The position numbers were made by a program, and so were the translations under genes. This document shows, in pieces, positions 17,466-26,379 of a stretch of DNA of 64,000 nt. The stretch spans positions 310,001 to 374,000 of the forward strand of contig NZ_JAJQQZ010000002.1 of the NCBI RefSeq assembly GCF_021729015.1. Direction: 5' to 3'. The DNA is from Halobacterium rubrum (GTDB lineage Archaea > Halobacteriota > Halobacteria > Halobacteriales > Halobacteriaceae). Numbering within the stretch: position 1 is the first letter of the stretch; each line of letters begins with the position of its first letter. The notes beneath the pieces were generated by a model, which saw only the letters and a program-made list of their open reading frames with translations, was not told the origin of the DNA and searched no databases.

Positions 17466-18273
17466 ACCAGCAGCGGCGCGCAGCGAAGAGCCGGAGGAAG
17501 CCGGGGACGCGGTCCTGCGCACCGAGAACCTCCGGAAGACGTTCGGCGGCCTGACAGCCACCGACGACGTGACGATGGAAGTCGAGCGCGGCACCATCAC
17601 GGGCATGATCGGGCCGAACGGCGCCGGGAAGTCGACGTTCTTCAACCTCGTGTCGGGGTTCTACGAGCCGGACGGCGGCTCCGTGGTCGTCAACGGCGAG
17701 GAGACGACCGGCATGGACCCCCACGAGGTGACCGAGCACGGGCTCGTCCGCACCTTCCAGACGCCCCGGAAGCTGGAGGGGATGACCGTCCGCGAGGCGA
17801 TGCTCGTCGGCCCGCAGCGCCAGCTCGGCGAGTCCGTGATTCCGCTGTTCACGCAGCCGGACGCGGTGGCGGCCGAGGAGCGACAGAACCTCCAGCGGGC
17901 CGAGGAGCTGCTGGAGCGCTTCGAGATCACCCACCTCGCCGACCAGCCCGCGACCGACATCTCCGGCGGCCAGCTCAAGCTCGTCGAGCTCGCGCGGGCG
18001 ATGCTCGCCGAGCCCGACCTGCTGTTGCTGGACGAGCCGGTGGCGGGCGTGAACCCGACGCTCGCGAACAAGCTCAAGGCCATCATCCGGGAGCTCCACG
18101 AGGACGGCATCACGTTCCTCATCATCGAGCACGACATGGGGTTCATCATGGACCTCGCCGACCCCATCGTCGTGCTGAATCAGGGCGCCGTGCTGATGGA
18201 GGGCAGTCCCGACGAGGTCAAAAACGACGACCGGGTGGTCGAGGCGTACCTCGGGGGTGGTGGCGGTGACTGA
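17458..18273 (+). CDS. livG: ABC transporter ATP-binding protein LivG
   Basis: ABC ATPase of 271 residues. Walker A GPNGAGKST, the Q-loop region VRTFQTPRKL, signature ISGGQLKLVELARAM and Walker B LLLLDEPVAGV are all intact, and the switch His is in IIEHDMGF. The ATG at 17458 overlaps the livM stop by 8 nt and has a GGGGGTGA run upstream that can serve as ribosome-binding site. It pairs with LivF to power uptake. Confidence 0.93.
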   Translation: MSEPAAARSEEPEEAGDAVLRTENLRKTFGGLTATDDVTMEVERGTITGMIGPNGAGKSTFFNLVSGFYEPDGGSVVVNGEETTGMDPHEVTEHGLVRTFQTPRKLEGMTVREAMLVGPQRQLGESVIPLFTQPDAVAAEERQNLQRAEELLERFEITHLADQPATDISGGQLKLVELARAMLAEPDLLLLDEPVAGVNPTLANKLKAIIRELHEDGITFLIIEHDMGFIMDLADPIVVLNQGAVLMEGSPDEVKNDDRVVEAYLGGGGGD

Positions 18274-18976
18274 CACCGTCCTCGACGTCGACAGCGTCGA
18301 CTCCGGGTACGGCGACGTGCAGGTGCTCGACGACCTCTCCATGCGCCTCGAGTCCGAGGAGATCGTCTGCCTCATCGGGCCGAACGGCGCCGGGAAGTCG
18401 ACGGTGCTGAAGACCGTCTTCGGGCTGCTGACGCCCTGGAAGGGGTCGGTGACCTTCCGCGGCGAGGACATCACCGGCGCCGAGCCGGCGGACCTCGTGC
18501 GCTCGGGGATGGGCTACGTCCCCCAGATCGAGAACGTCTTCGGGTCGATGACCGTCGACGAGAACCTCCGGATGGGCGGCGTCTCCCGGGAGTCCGGGCT
18601 GGCGGAGACCATCGACCGGCTGTACGACCGCTTCGACATCCTCGACGACAAGCGCTCGGCGAAGGCGAGCACGCTGTCGGGCGGCCAGCGGCAGGTGCTG
18701 GCGTTCGCTCGCGCGCTGATGACCGAGCCGGACGTCCTGCTCATCGACGAGCCGTCGGCCGGACTGGCGCCGAGCATCGTCGACGACGTCTTCGACAACG
18801 TCCAGACGGTCAACGACCTCGGGACGGCCATCATGATGGTCGAGCAGAACGCCGTCGAGGGACTGAGCATCGCCGACCGCGGCTACGTCCTCGACCAGGG
18901 GACGGTGCGCTTCGAGGACGACGCCGACGCGCTGCTGGACAACCCCGAGGTCGGCCAGCTCTACCTCGGCGGCTGA
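18266..18976 (+). CDS. livF: ABC transporter ATP-binding protein LivF
   Basis: Second ABC ATPase, 236 residues from GTG at 18266 (a GTG at 18257 is also possible). Walker A GPNGAGKST, the LSGGQRQVLAFARAL signature, Walker B VLLIDEPSAGL and the MVEQNA switch region are intact; the switch residue is Gln, as usual in LivF. The chosen start overlaps livG by 8 nt, mirroring the livM/livG junction. It ends the five-gene operon. Confidence 0.92.
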   Translation: MTDTVLDVDSVDSGYGDVQVLDDLSMRLESEEIVCLIGPNGAGKSTVLKTVFGLLTPWKGSVTFRGEDITGAEPADLVRSGMGYVPQIENVFGSMTVDENLRMGGVSRESGLAETIDRLYDRFDILDDKRSAKASTLSGGQRQVLAFARALMTEPDVLLIDEPSAGLAPSIVDDVFDNVQTVNDLGTAIMMVEQNAVEGLSIADRGYVLDQGTVRFEDDADALLDNPEVGQLYLGG

Positions 18977-19003
18977 CGGCTCAGTCCGCCGGTTCTCTCG
19001 CCG

Positions 19004-19447
19004 TTACGCCGTCAGCACGCGACCGAAGAGGGACGGCGCCACCAGCAGCGTGACCGGCACGAGAATCCAGACCTGTCCAGCGAACACGTCGTACTGGCCG
19101 AGCGTCACCGAGACCGGTGTCCCCTCGGCGTAGCCGACGAGGAACTCGAAGCCGACGGTGAGCAGGGTCCACCCGGCGCCGACGGCGACCAGTTCGAGGT
19201 CCGTGTACGTCGTCCCGGTGCTCCAGAAGTACGCCGCCGAGACGGCGAGGATGGCGCCGACCAGCAGCAGGGTGCTGAGGACGTGGCCGGGGTACTCGCC
19301 GACCCGGGGAATCACCACGAGTTCCCGAACCACCCCGTTGGCGACGGCGAGGACGGCCATCGCGAGCCAGACGCCGAGGGGCGCGAGCAGGACGGCTGGT
19401 CGAACGAGCCAGGAATCGCCGGCGACAGATGTGGCTTCGGGGCCCAT
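19004..19447 (-). CDS. four-helix membrane protein of unknown function
   Basis: The 147-residue product has four predicted membrane helices (about 15-40, 58-80, 88-107 and 121-142), with charged loops between them. I do not recognise a family. An ACGCATATCG box on the minus strand lies about 27 nt before the ATG, giving a leaderless promoter. It faces the Liv operon end, 27 nt away. Confidence 0.6.
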   Translation of the reverse strand: MGPEATSVAGDSWLVRPAVLLAPLGVWLAMAVLAVANGVVRELVVIPRVGEYPGHVLSTLLLVGAILAVSAAYFWSTGTTYTDLELVAVGAGWTLLTVGFEFLVGYAEGTPVSVTLGQYDVFAGQVWILVPVTLLVAPSLFGRVLTA

Positions 19448-19520
19448 GCCGTACGCTACGCGGACGGAGACGATATGCGTTTGTGGGGTTCTCTGCGGGC
19501 GGGACCGGGCCGTAGGGCGT

Positions 19521-19643
19521 GCTCGCGGGTCGTTCCTCCCCGCTCGCCATTCTGAGGGGCTTCGCTTCGCTCGGACCTGCGCTACTGCTCACGGGTCGCT
19601 ACGCTCCCCGTTCGCCTTTCCGAGGGGCTTCGCTTCGCTCAGC
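19521..19643. repeat. degenerate tandem repeat, two units of about 57 bp
   Basis: Two imperfect units, starting at 19521 and 19587, each run from GCTCNCGGGTCG through CCCCG and TCGCC to GAGGGGCTTCGCTTCGCTC. Period is about 66 bp. The GCTTCGCTTCGCTC stretch is itself a triple repeat of five to six bases. It sits immediately downstream of the M29 aminopeptidase gene, on the 3' side of both flanking minus-strand genes, so it may act in transcription termination or be a dispersed intergenic element. Confidence 0.7.
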
Positions 19644-19649
19644 CCCTCG

Positions 19650-20729
19650 CTATTCCTCGAACCGGAACGTCCCGTCGCGCTGCACGATCTCCCCGTCGAC
19701 CTCGATGTACGAGTCCTCGCTCATGTCCACGATCATGTCGAGGTGGGTGACCGACTCGTTTTGCGGCTGGCCCTCGGGGACCGTCTGTTCGATAGCACGG
19801 CCGAGCGCGAAGTGGACGGTGTCGCCCATCTTCTCGTCGAACAGCATGTTGCTCGTGAACCGGTCGATGCCGCGGTTCATCCCGATGCCGAGCTCGCCCA
19901 GCCGGCGGGCGCCCTCGTCGGTGTTCAGTACACCCTCCAGAGTCGCCTCGTTCTGGTCGGCGGCGAAGTCGACGACCTCGCCGTCCTCGAACGTCAGGGT
20001 GGCGTCGAGAATCTCGTTGCCCTGCCAGACGACCGGCTTGTCGAAGTGGACAGTCCCCTCGACGCTATCTGGGACCGGTGCGGTGAACACCTCCCCGCCC
20101 GGGAGGTTCGTCTTCCCGTCGTCGTTGACGGTGACCATTCCGTCGACGCTCATCGTCACGTCGGTGGTGTCACCGGAGACGACGCGGACCTCCTCGGCGG
20201 GGTCGAGAATCTCGACCATCTGCGCCTGGAACGCGCGCTGGGCGTCCCAGTCTCTGTTCACGGCGTCGTAGACGAACGCCTCGTAGGCTGCGGTGGACAT
20301 CTCGGCCTGCTGGGCGTTGCCGGCCGTGGGGTGCTGGGTGATGCACATGTCCTCGGGGTCGAAGGCGTCCTGGAGTGCCTCCTGTGACCGGCCGCGAGCG
20401 GCGAGCTTCTCAGGAGGGACGTCGCTGATTTCGCTGGCGTTCGTGTTCGCTCGCACCTGCACGATTCCGTCGGCGGCTTCGGCGACCGCCTTCAGGTGTT
20501 CCGCGAGCGCGAACTGGTCGGGGTCGGCCGCGAGCAACTGCGCGCGAGACGCGCGGCTGCTGCGAGCGACCCACATCGGGTTGGCGTCCCGCTCGCCGCA
20601 GGCCTCGTGGAGGGCGACGACGAAGTCCTCCGCGGCGGGCGGTGCCATGACGACAATCTGGTCGCCCTGCTGGACGTCCAGTGAGTGGTCGACGACAACG
20701 TCAGCGTGATTGCGAACGCGGGGGTCCAT
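19650..20729 (-). CDS. aminopeptidase, M29 family
   Basis: Metallo-aminopeptidase of 359 residues. The C-terminal metal region LGIGMNRGIDRFTSNMLFDE...GDTVHFALG...ESVTHLDMIVDM matches the M29 pattern (Glu, Glu, His, Tyr/His, His-X-Asp) for two cocatalytic metals. It is likely cytoplasmic, releasing N-terminal residues from peptides. The ATG at 20729 follows a CCCTTTTTGTGC box by about 27 nt. A perfect inverted repeat lies immediately upstream of that box. It is divergent from the AIR-synthase-like gene. Confidence 0.88.
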   Translation of the reverse strand: MDPRVRNHADVVVDHSLDVQQGDQIVVMAPPAAEDFVVALHEACGERDANPMWVARSSRASRAQLLAADPDQFALAEHLKAVAEAADGIVQVRANTNASEISDVPPEKLAARGRSQEALQDAFDPEDMCITQHPTAGNAQQAEMSTAAYEAFVYDAVNRDWDAQRAFQAQMVEILDPAEEVRVVSGDTTDVTMSVDGMVTVNDDGKTNLPGGEVFTAPVPDSVEGTVHFDKPVVWQGNEILDATLTFEDGEVVDFAADQNEATLEGVLNTDEGARRLGELGIGMNRGIDRFTSNMLFDEKMGDTVHFALGRAIEQTVPEGQPQNESVTHLDMIVDMSEDSYIEVDGEIVQRDGTFRFEE

Positions 20730-20761
20730 ACTCGGAAGTCCCGTCGATGCACAAAAAGGGT

Positions 20762-20783
20762 TTCCAGAAGGAGAGTTCTGGAA
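20762..20783. promoter_or_regulatory. inverted repeat TTCCAGAA-N6-TTCTGGAA
   Basis: Perfect 8-bp arms separated by GGAGAG, in the divergent promoter region of the M29 aminopeptidase and the AIR-synthase-like gene. It lies just upstream of the TATA-like box of the aminopeptidase and so is well placed for an activator or repressor dimer. Confidence 0.5.
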
Positions 20784-20810
20784 GCAGTCTGAGACGAGCC
20801 GCATCGGCTT

Positions 20811-20830
20811 CTTGTGTCCCGGTACACAAG
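20811..20830. promoter_or_regulatory. inverted repeat CTTGTGT-N6-ACACAAG
   Basis: Perfect 7-bp arms around CCCGGT, ending 7 nt before the ATG of the AIR-synthase-like gene at 20838. It covers the position expected for the TATA box to transcription start and would block initiation if bound. Confidence 0.45.
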
Positions 20831-20837
20831 CCGGGGT

Positions 20838-21851
20838 ATGGACGACGGGAAGGCCAGCGGAGCGTTCTTCGACGAGTACATCGCAGGCCGCACGGGCGCC
20901 GACCGGGACGACGTGGTGCTGGGGCCGACCTACGGCGCGGACTTCGGGGCAATCGGCGTCGGCGACCGGGTGGTCGCGCTGGCCACCGACCCGGTGTTCG
21001 TGCTGCGGGCGCTGGGGCTGGAGCGCGCGGCGTGGTTCGCGTTCCACATCTGCGTCAGCGACGTGGCGCTCTCGGGGCTGCCGCCGGCACACCTCGCGGT
21101 GGACCTGAATCTCCCGCCGGGAACGAGCGCGGCGACGTTCGACGCGATCTGGGACGTCTTCGACCGGGAGGCCCGGAGCCTCGGGGCGAGCCTGACGACC
21201 GGGCACACCGGCACCTACGAGGGGTGTTCGTTCCCGACCGTGGGCGGCGCGACGGCGCTCGCGGTCGGTGAACGCGACGACCTCGTGCTCCCGACGGGCG
21301 CCCGGCCGGGGGACCACGTGGTCGTGACGAAGGGGCCGGCCGTCGAGACCACGGGCCTGCTGGGCGTGCTGTTCGGCGACGACCTCCCCATCGGCGAGGC
21401 GGCGGCTGCGGCGGCCCGGGCGCGATTCGACGACGCCAGCCCCGTCCGGGACGCCCTGACGATGGCGGCCGCCGGCGACGTGACAGCGATGCACGACGCG
21501 ACCGAGCGCGGACTCGCCAACGGCCTCCACGAGCTCGCCGCCGCGAGCAATGTCAGGCTGGCAGTCGAGCGCGACGCCGTCCCCGTGCTGCCGGGCGTCG
21601 ACGCTGTCTGCGAGCACTTCGGGATGGACCCGTGGACGGCGTCCAGCGAGGGCACCGTGGTTGCGGCCGTCGACCCCGGGAGCGTCGACGCCGTGCTCGC
21701 GGCGCTCGACGACGAGGGGATTCCGGCGGCCGAGGTCGGGACGGTCGAGGCCGGCGCTGGCGTCACCGTCGACGGCGAGCCGCTGGCGGAACCGGACGCC
21801 GACCCGCTGTGGCCGGCATATCAGGCGACGAGAGAACAGTACGGCGAGTAG
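20838..21851 (+). CDS. AIR synthase-related protein (PurM/HypE/ThiL fold)
   Basis: Protein of 337 residues with the two-domain AIR-synthase fold. N-terminal GPTYGADFGAIGVGDRVVALATDPVF resembles the ATP/Mg-binding Asp loop. The central ASLTTGHTGTYEGCSFPTVGGATALAVG is followed by the C-terminal domain start GDHVVVTKGPAVETTGLL, with DATERGLANGLHELAAASN near 220-238. It lacks evidence for being HypE proper, as no hydrogenase genes are seen. Haloarchaea carry this AIR-synthase family without a known reaction. The ATG follows GGGGT closely. Confidence 0.75.
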   Translation: MDDGKASGAFFDEYIAGRTGADRDDVVLGPTYGADFGAIGVGDRVVALATDPVFVLRALGLERAAWFAFHICVSDVALSGLPPAHLAVDLNLPPGTSAATFDAIWDVFDREARSLGASLTTGHTGTYEGCSFPTVGGATALAVGERDDLVLPTGARPGDHVVVTKGPAVETTGLLGVLFGDDLPIGEAAAAAARARFDDASPVRDALTMAAAGDVTAMHDATERGLANGLHELAAASNVRLAVERDAVPVLPGVDAVCEHFGMDPWTASSEGTVVAAVDPGSVDAVLAALDDEGIPAAEVGTVEAGAGVTVDGEPLAEPDADPLWPAYQATREQYGE

Positions 21852-21857
21852 GTCGCC

Positions 21858-23051
21858 TCAAGCGGCTATCGTCACGTTCCCGGACGCCTCGGCCGTCTCC
21901 ACGAACTGCTCGGTGCCGGCGAACACGACGACGGTGTCCTCGTCCACGCGCTCGGTCCGGTACGCGACCTCGCTGGGCTGGTCGTCGAGCGTGCGCGCGG
22001 CGGCCGCGAACTCGTCGGCGTCCTCGGTGGTGTCCCAGCGGGTCACCCACGCGACCGACGACCCGTTCGGGGTGTCGAAAGCGACCACGTCGTCGTTCCC
22101 CCAGCCGGCGGCCGCCTCGCGGGCGGTCGAGCGACGAGTGGTCTGGCGCAACACGACCCGGGTGAGGAACTCGCCCGCGCGGCTGGTCTGGGACTGCAGG
22201 CGGTCGAACGACTCGGCGTCGACGGTGACGTTCAGCGCGACCGGTGCGTCCTCGCTGCCGGGGTGTAGCACCTGCTCGGACGTCTTCGGCGGGTCCTCGT
22301 AGAGGTCGGGGAGCTCGGCGGGGTCCTGGAGCGTGGCGTCGACGTACTGGAACCCGAAGTGGTACTGGCCGAAGAGGAACCGGCCGGCTGCGCCCGCGTC
22401 GGCGTACGCCGCCGCCAGTTCGGCGGACTGGAGTCCGGTGCCGGGCTGGTGGGCTCGCGTGTACGCGTCGGTCACGTAGACGGCGGCGCCCTCGACGAGT
22501 GCGCGCCGGACGAACTGCTCGTCGACGCTGGCGGGCGCGGGCGCCAGTCCGCCGAACCACGGCACCATGTCCTCGCGGACCTGCGCGACGTGCACGAACT
22601 CGTGGGCGAGCACCTGTTCGACGCGCGCCGAGTCGGCCGCCGCCGGCGACACGTACACCATCGCGTCCAGCGTCGTCAGCCCGGCGGGGCCGGCGCCGGC
22701 GTCTTCGGGGTCGGTCACGCCGAAGGCCGAGAAGAACGGCACGCCGTCGAAGGAGGCGGTCCGGCGGCCCGAAAGGTCCTCGACCACCACTCTGGTGGGC
22801 GCGTAGTCGGCGTCCAGTAACGCCGCGACGCGGTCGAACGTCTGGTTCGCGTCCACGGAGAGGTCGCCGTCCACGACGACGTGCTCGGGGGCGTCGCCCG
22901 GCGTGGACTCCGCGGTCGTGGTCGTCGCCGGCGAGTCGGTCGCGGCGTCGTCGGCCACCGGCGACGGTCCGGGCGCGTTCGCGGTCGGCGCCACGCAGCC
23001 GGCGACGAGGAGGACGAGGCAGAGCGCGAGAGCGCGTCGGGCGGCAGTCAC
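21858..23051 (-). CDS. Hvo_1808-type surface lipoprotein with HExxH motif
   Basis: Secreted protein of 397 residues. A hydrophobic N-terminus is followed by a lipobox ending at Cys19, then a Thr/Ser/Pro-rich linker to about 55. The folded part contains HEFVH at 150-154 and a downstream EGAAVYVTDAY near 188, the arrangement of a gluzincin-type zinc metalloprotease. It matches the uncharacterised haloarchaeal Hvo_1808 surface protein family. The substrate is unknown and proteolysis is an inference. It starts with GTG. It is convergent with the AIR-synthase-like gene, with its stop 7 nt beyond that gene's. Confidence 0.7.
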   Translation of the reverse strand: MTAARRALALCLVLLVAGCVAPTANAPGPSPVADDAATDSPATTTTAESTPGDAPEHVVVDGDLSVDANQTFDRVAALLDADYAPTRVVVEDLSGRRTASFDGVPFFSAFGVTDPEDAGAGPAGLTTLDAMVYVSPAAADSARVEQVLAHEFVHVAQVREDMVPWFGGLAPAPASVDEQFVRRALVEGAAVYVTDAYTRAHQPGTGLQSAELAAAYADAGAAGRFLFGQYHFGFQYVDATLQDPAELPDLYEDPPKTSEQVLHPGSEDAPVALNVTVDAESFDRLQSQTSRAGEFLTRVVLRQTTRRSTAREAAAGWGNDDVVAFDTPNGSSVAWVTRWDTTEDADEFAAAARTLDDQPSEVAYRTERVDEDTVVVFAGTEQFVETAEASGNVTIAA

Positions 23052-23198
23052 GTCTCACAGTCGGGCCAGCAGCCACTAACAGATTGCGGTGAGTCACACC
23101 GCGTGCAGCGCCGCGGGGCCGCGAGCGGCGGACACCGCAAGCCTTCTTGCTCGCGGCCGCGACCGACCCACCGTGATGCGAACGGAGGCGGGAGCGCG

Positions 23199-25889
23199 GT
23201 GGGGATAGTCGAGGAGTTCCTCGACCTGAAGGAGGGGACCGACGCCGACCTGCTGGCGATGCAGGTCGGGGACTTCTACGAGTTCTTCGCGGAGGACGCG
23301 CGGACCGTCGCGGAGACGCTGGACCTCAAAGTCTCCGAGAAGGCCAGCCACGGCTCCTCGTACCCGATGGCGGGCGTTCCCGTCGACGACCTGACGCCGT
23401 ACCTCGCGGCGCTCGTGGAGCGCGGCTACCGGGTGGCCGTCGCCGAGCAGTCCGAGGACGACGCCGGCGACATCGAGCGAAGCGTCGAGCGCGTGGTGAC
23501 GCCGGGCACCCTCCTCGAGTCGACGGACAGCGACGCCCGGTACCTCGCGGCGGTCGTGCGCGAGGCAGCCGGCCGGGGCAGCGACGACGGCGGCGGCGAC
23601 TGGGGGCTGGCGTTCGTCGACGTGACGACCGGCCAGTTCCGCGTGGCGGGCGCCGACAGCCGGGCGGGGGCGGTCACCGAGCTCTACCGGTTCGCGCCCG
23701 CCGAGGTGCTGCCCGGCCCCGAACTCCGGGGCGACGACGACTTCCTCGGCGTGCTCCGGGAGCGGACGGACGCGACGCTGACGCTGCACGACGCCGGCGC
23801 GTTCGACGCGGGACGGGCCGCCCACGCCGTCCGCGAGCAGTTCGGCGGCGGCGCCATCGAGAGCCTCAACGTCGACGCCGACGGCCCGACGGTTCGGGCG
23901 GCGGGCGCGGCCGTCGGCTACGTCGGCGACACGGACGCCGGCGTGCTGGCGTCGCTGACGCGCATCCAGCCGTTCGGCGCCGACGACCACGTCGAACTCG
24001 ACGCGACCACGCAGCGCAACCTCGAACTGACGGAGACGATGACGGGCGGCAGCGACGGCTCGCTGCTGGCGACTGTCGACCACACCGCGTCGGCGGCCGG
24101 CGGGCGCCGGCTGGAGGCGTGGCTCACCCGGCCGACCCGCGACCGCGCCGAACTGCAGCGCCGGCAGACCGCCGTCGGCGCGCTGGCGGACGCGGCGCTC
24201 GCCCGGGACGCGCTGCGGGACGTGCTCGGTGACGCCTACGACCTCGAGCGGCTGGCGAGCCGGGCGGCCAGCGGCCGCGCCGACGCCACCGACCTGCTGC
24301 GGATTCGGGACACGCTCGCGTTGCTCCCCGACGTCGCGGACGCGCTCTCGACCACGCCCGAGCTCGCGGACTCGCCCGCCCGGGGCGTGCTGGCGCGCGT
24401 CGACCGCGAGGCGGCGGCAGGGGTCCGCGAAGAGCTGGCTGGCGCGCTCGCCGAGGACCCCCCGAAGACGCTCTCGGAGGGCGGGCTGCTGTGTGAGGGC
24501 TACGACGACGAGCTGGACGAGCTGCTGGCCGAGTACCGCGAGCACCGGGAGTGGCTAGACGGCCTCGCCAGCCGCGAGAAAGACCGGCTGGGCGTCACGC
24601 ACCTGCAGGTCGACCGGAACAAGACCGACGGCCACTACGTGCAGGTCGGGAACAGCGAGACCGACGCCGTCCCCGACGGCGAGGACGGCGAGTACCGCGA
24701 GGTGAAACAACTGAAGAACTCCACGCGGTACACCACCGAGGAGCTGGAGAGTCGGGAACGCGAGATTCTGCGCGTGGAGGCCGAGCGCGCCGACCTCGAA
24801 CGCGAGCTGTTCGCGGAGCTCCGGGACTGGGTCGGGGAGCGCGCCGCACTGCTGCAGGACGCCGGCCGCGCGCTCGCCGAGCTGGACGCGCTGGCGAGTC
24901 TCGCCGAGCACGCCGCCGCGAACCGCTGGGTCCGTCCCGAGCTGGTCGAGGGCGACGACCTCGCCGTCGAGGCGGGCCGCCACCCGGTCGTCGAGCAGAC
25001 CACCGAGTTCGTTCCGAACGACGCCACCTTCGGCGACGGCCGGCGCTTCCAGGTGGTGACGGGGCCGAACATGAGTGGGAAGTCGACGTACATGCGGCAG
25101 GTCGCGCTGGTCGTCCTGCTCGCCCAGGTCGGGAGCTTCGTCCCGGCGGACGCGGCCCGAATCGGGCTCGTGGACGGCATCTACACCCGGGTGGGCGCGC
25201 TGGACGAGCTCGCCGGCGGCCGGTCGACGTTCATGGTGGAGATGCAGGAGCTGTCCCGCATCCTCCACGCCGCCAGCGAGGACTCGCTCGTGATTCTGGA
25301 CGAGGTCGGGCGGGGGACGGCGACCTACGACGGCATCTCCATCGCGTGGGCGGCAACGGAGTACCTCCACAACGAGGTCCGCGCGAAGAGCCTGTTCGCC
25401 ACGCACTACCACGAACTCACCGCGCTCGCCGACCACCTCGCCGACGTGGCGAACGTCCACGTGGCGGCAGAGGAACGGGACGGTGACGTCACCTTCCTCC
25501 GGACGGTGCGGGAGGGCGCGACCGACCGGTCGTACGGCGTCCACGTCGCCGACCTCGCGGGCGTCCCGGACCCCGTCGTGGAGCGCTCGCGGGACGTCCT
25601 CGACCGGCTGCGGGACGAACAGGCCGTCGAAGCGAAGGGGTCGGCCGGCGGGTCCGTGCAGGCCGTCTTCGACGTCGGGAGCGGCGAGTTCGTCGGCGCC
25701 GACGGCCGAGGGACGGGCGGCGCTGGCGGCGGCAGCGCCGACGGCGACGAGGCGGACGGTGAGAGCGACGGGCTCGACCCCGAGACCGAGGCGGTGCTCG
25801 CGGAGCTCTCGGACGTGGACGTGGCTGAGACGACGCCGGTGGAGTTGCTCTCGCGAGTGCAGGAGTGGCAGTCGAAACTGGAAGACTGA
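23199..25889 (+). CDS. mutS2: DNA mismatch repair protein MutS (second full-length paralogue)
   Basis: Second full-length MutS, 896 residues. Phe26-Tyr-Glu28 in MQVGDFYEFF is the mismatch-probing motif. Walker [10 protein letters not shown] is at 622-630, followed by a Walker [13 protein letters not shown] and the FATHYHEL switch. The GTG at 23199 is preferred because GGAGG at 23184-23188 is spaced 10 nt from it and the product starts VGIVEEFLDLKEG. It is a canonical MutS like the gene at 6224, not a bacterial MutS2 with an Smr nuclease; the symbol follows Halobacterium use. It reads in the same direction as mutL, 2.2 kb downstream. Confidence 0.94.
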   Translation: MGIVEEFLDLKEGTDADLLAMQVGDFYEFFAEDARTVAETLDLKVSEKASHGSSYPMAGVPVDDLTPYLAALVERGYRVAVAEQSEDDAGDIERSVERVVTPGTLLESTDSDARYLAAVVREAAGRGSDDGGGDWGLAFVDVTTGQFRVAGADSRAGAVTELYRFAPAEVLPGPELRGDDDFLGVLRERTDATLTLHDAGAFDAGRAAHAVREQFGGGAIESLNVDADGPTVRAAGAAVGYVGDTDAGVLASLTRIQPFGADDHVELDATTQRNLELTETMTGGSDGSLLATVDHTASAAGGRRLEAWLTRPTRDRAELQRRQTAVGALADAALARDALRDVLGDAYDLERLASRAASGRADATDLLRIRDTLALLPDVADALSTTPELADSPARGVLARVDREAAAGVREELAGALAEDPPKTLSEGGLLCEGYDDELDELLAEYREHREWLDGLASREKDRLGVTHLQVDRNKTDGHYVQVGNSETDAVPDGEDGEYREVKQLKNSTRYTTEELESREREILRVEAERADLERELFAELRDWVGERAALLQDAGRALAELDALASLAEHAAANRWVRPELVEGDDLAVEAGRHPVVEQTTEFVPNDATFGDGRRFQVVTGPNMSGKSTYMRQVALVVLLAQVGSFVPADAARIGLVDGIYTRVGALDELAGGRSTFMVEMQELSRILHAASEDSLVILDEVGRGTATYDGISIAWAATEYLHNEVRAKSLFATHYHELTALADHLADVANVHVAAEERDGDVTFLRTVREGATDRSYGVHVADLAGVPDPVVERSRDVLDRLRDEQAVEAKGSAGGSVQAVFDVGSGEFVGADGRGTGGAGGGSADGDEADGESDGLDPETEAVLAELSDVDVAETTPVELLSRVQEWQSKLED

Positions 25890-25932
25890 GCCACCAGACA
25901 CTTGTGACGGCGCGCTGACGGTTCGGGCAGCG

Positions 25933-26352
25933 ATGGAGGCGACTCGGCGACGGCGGGTGCTCGCGGCGGTCGGAACTGCGGGTGCGAGCGTGGTGGCGGG
26001 CTGCGCGAGGTCCCTCGGGGTCGGTATGGACATGCCGAACGGGACGGAACTCTGCGCGCGCCCCGTGAGCGAGAGCGCGTACGACCCGCGGCCCGAGAAC
26101 GTGGTCGAAGCGGACGAACTCCCACCCGGAGAGCACGAGGTCGCGATGGCGGTCGTGACAGACAGCGAGTGGAAGGTCTGCCGCGAGTTCTCCGGTGACG
26201 ACGAGGCGGACGCGAGGGCCTTCGCCGACCGGCTCACGAACCACGCGAACGAGGCGATGCACGTCTTCTTCCGGTTCGAGAGCAGGCTGTGGGCGTTCTC
26301 GGTCAGCGTCGAAGACACGACCGGCGCCACCTTACCCCCCGTCGAGAAGTGA
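25933..26352 (+). CDS. small Tat-type lipoprotein, unknown function
   Basis: The 139-residue product has four arginines at 5-8, a hydrophobic stretch and Cys24 in VVAGC, which suggests Tat export with lipid anchoring. The mature part carries DSEWKVCREFSGDDEADARAFADRL and HVFFRFESRLWAFSVSVEDTTG. I recognise no domain. It follows mutS2 by 43 nt on the same strand and could be read through from it. Confidence 0.6.
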   Translation: MEATRRRRVLAAVGTAGASVVAGCARSLGVGMDMPNGTELCARPVSESAYDPRPENVVEADELPPGEHEVAMAVVTDSEWKVCREFSGDDEADARAFADRLTNHANEAMHVFFRFESRLWAFSVSVEDTTGATLPPVEK

Positions 26353-26379
26353 CGCCACGAGCCCGACCACGACTGCGGG

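Noticed and set aside
23199-25889. Second MutS as bacterial-type MutS2 with Smr domain
   Set aside because: It has the Phe-Tyr-Glu mismatch motif and no Smr nuclease, so it is a MutS1-like paralogue.
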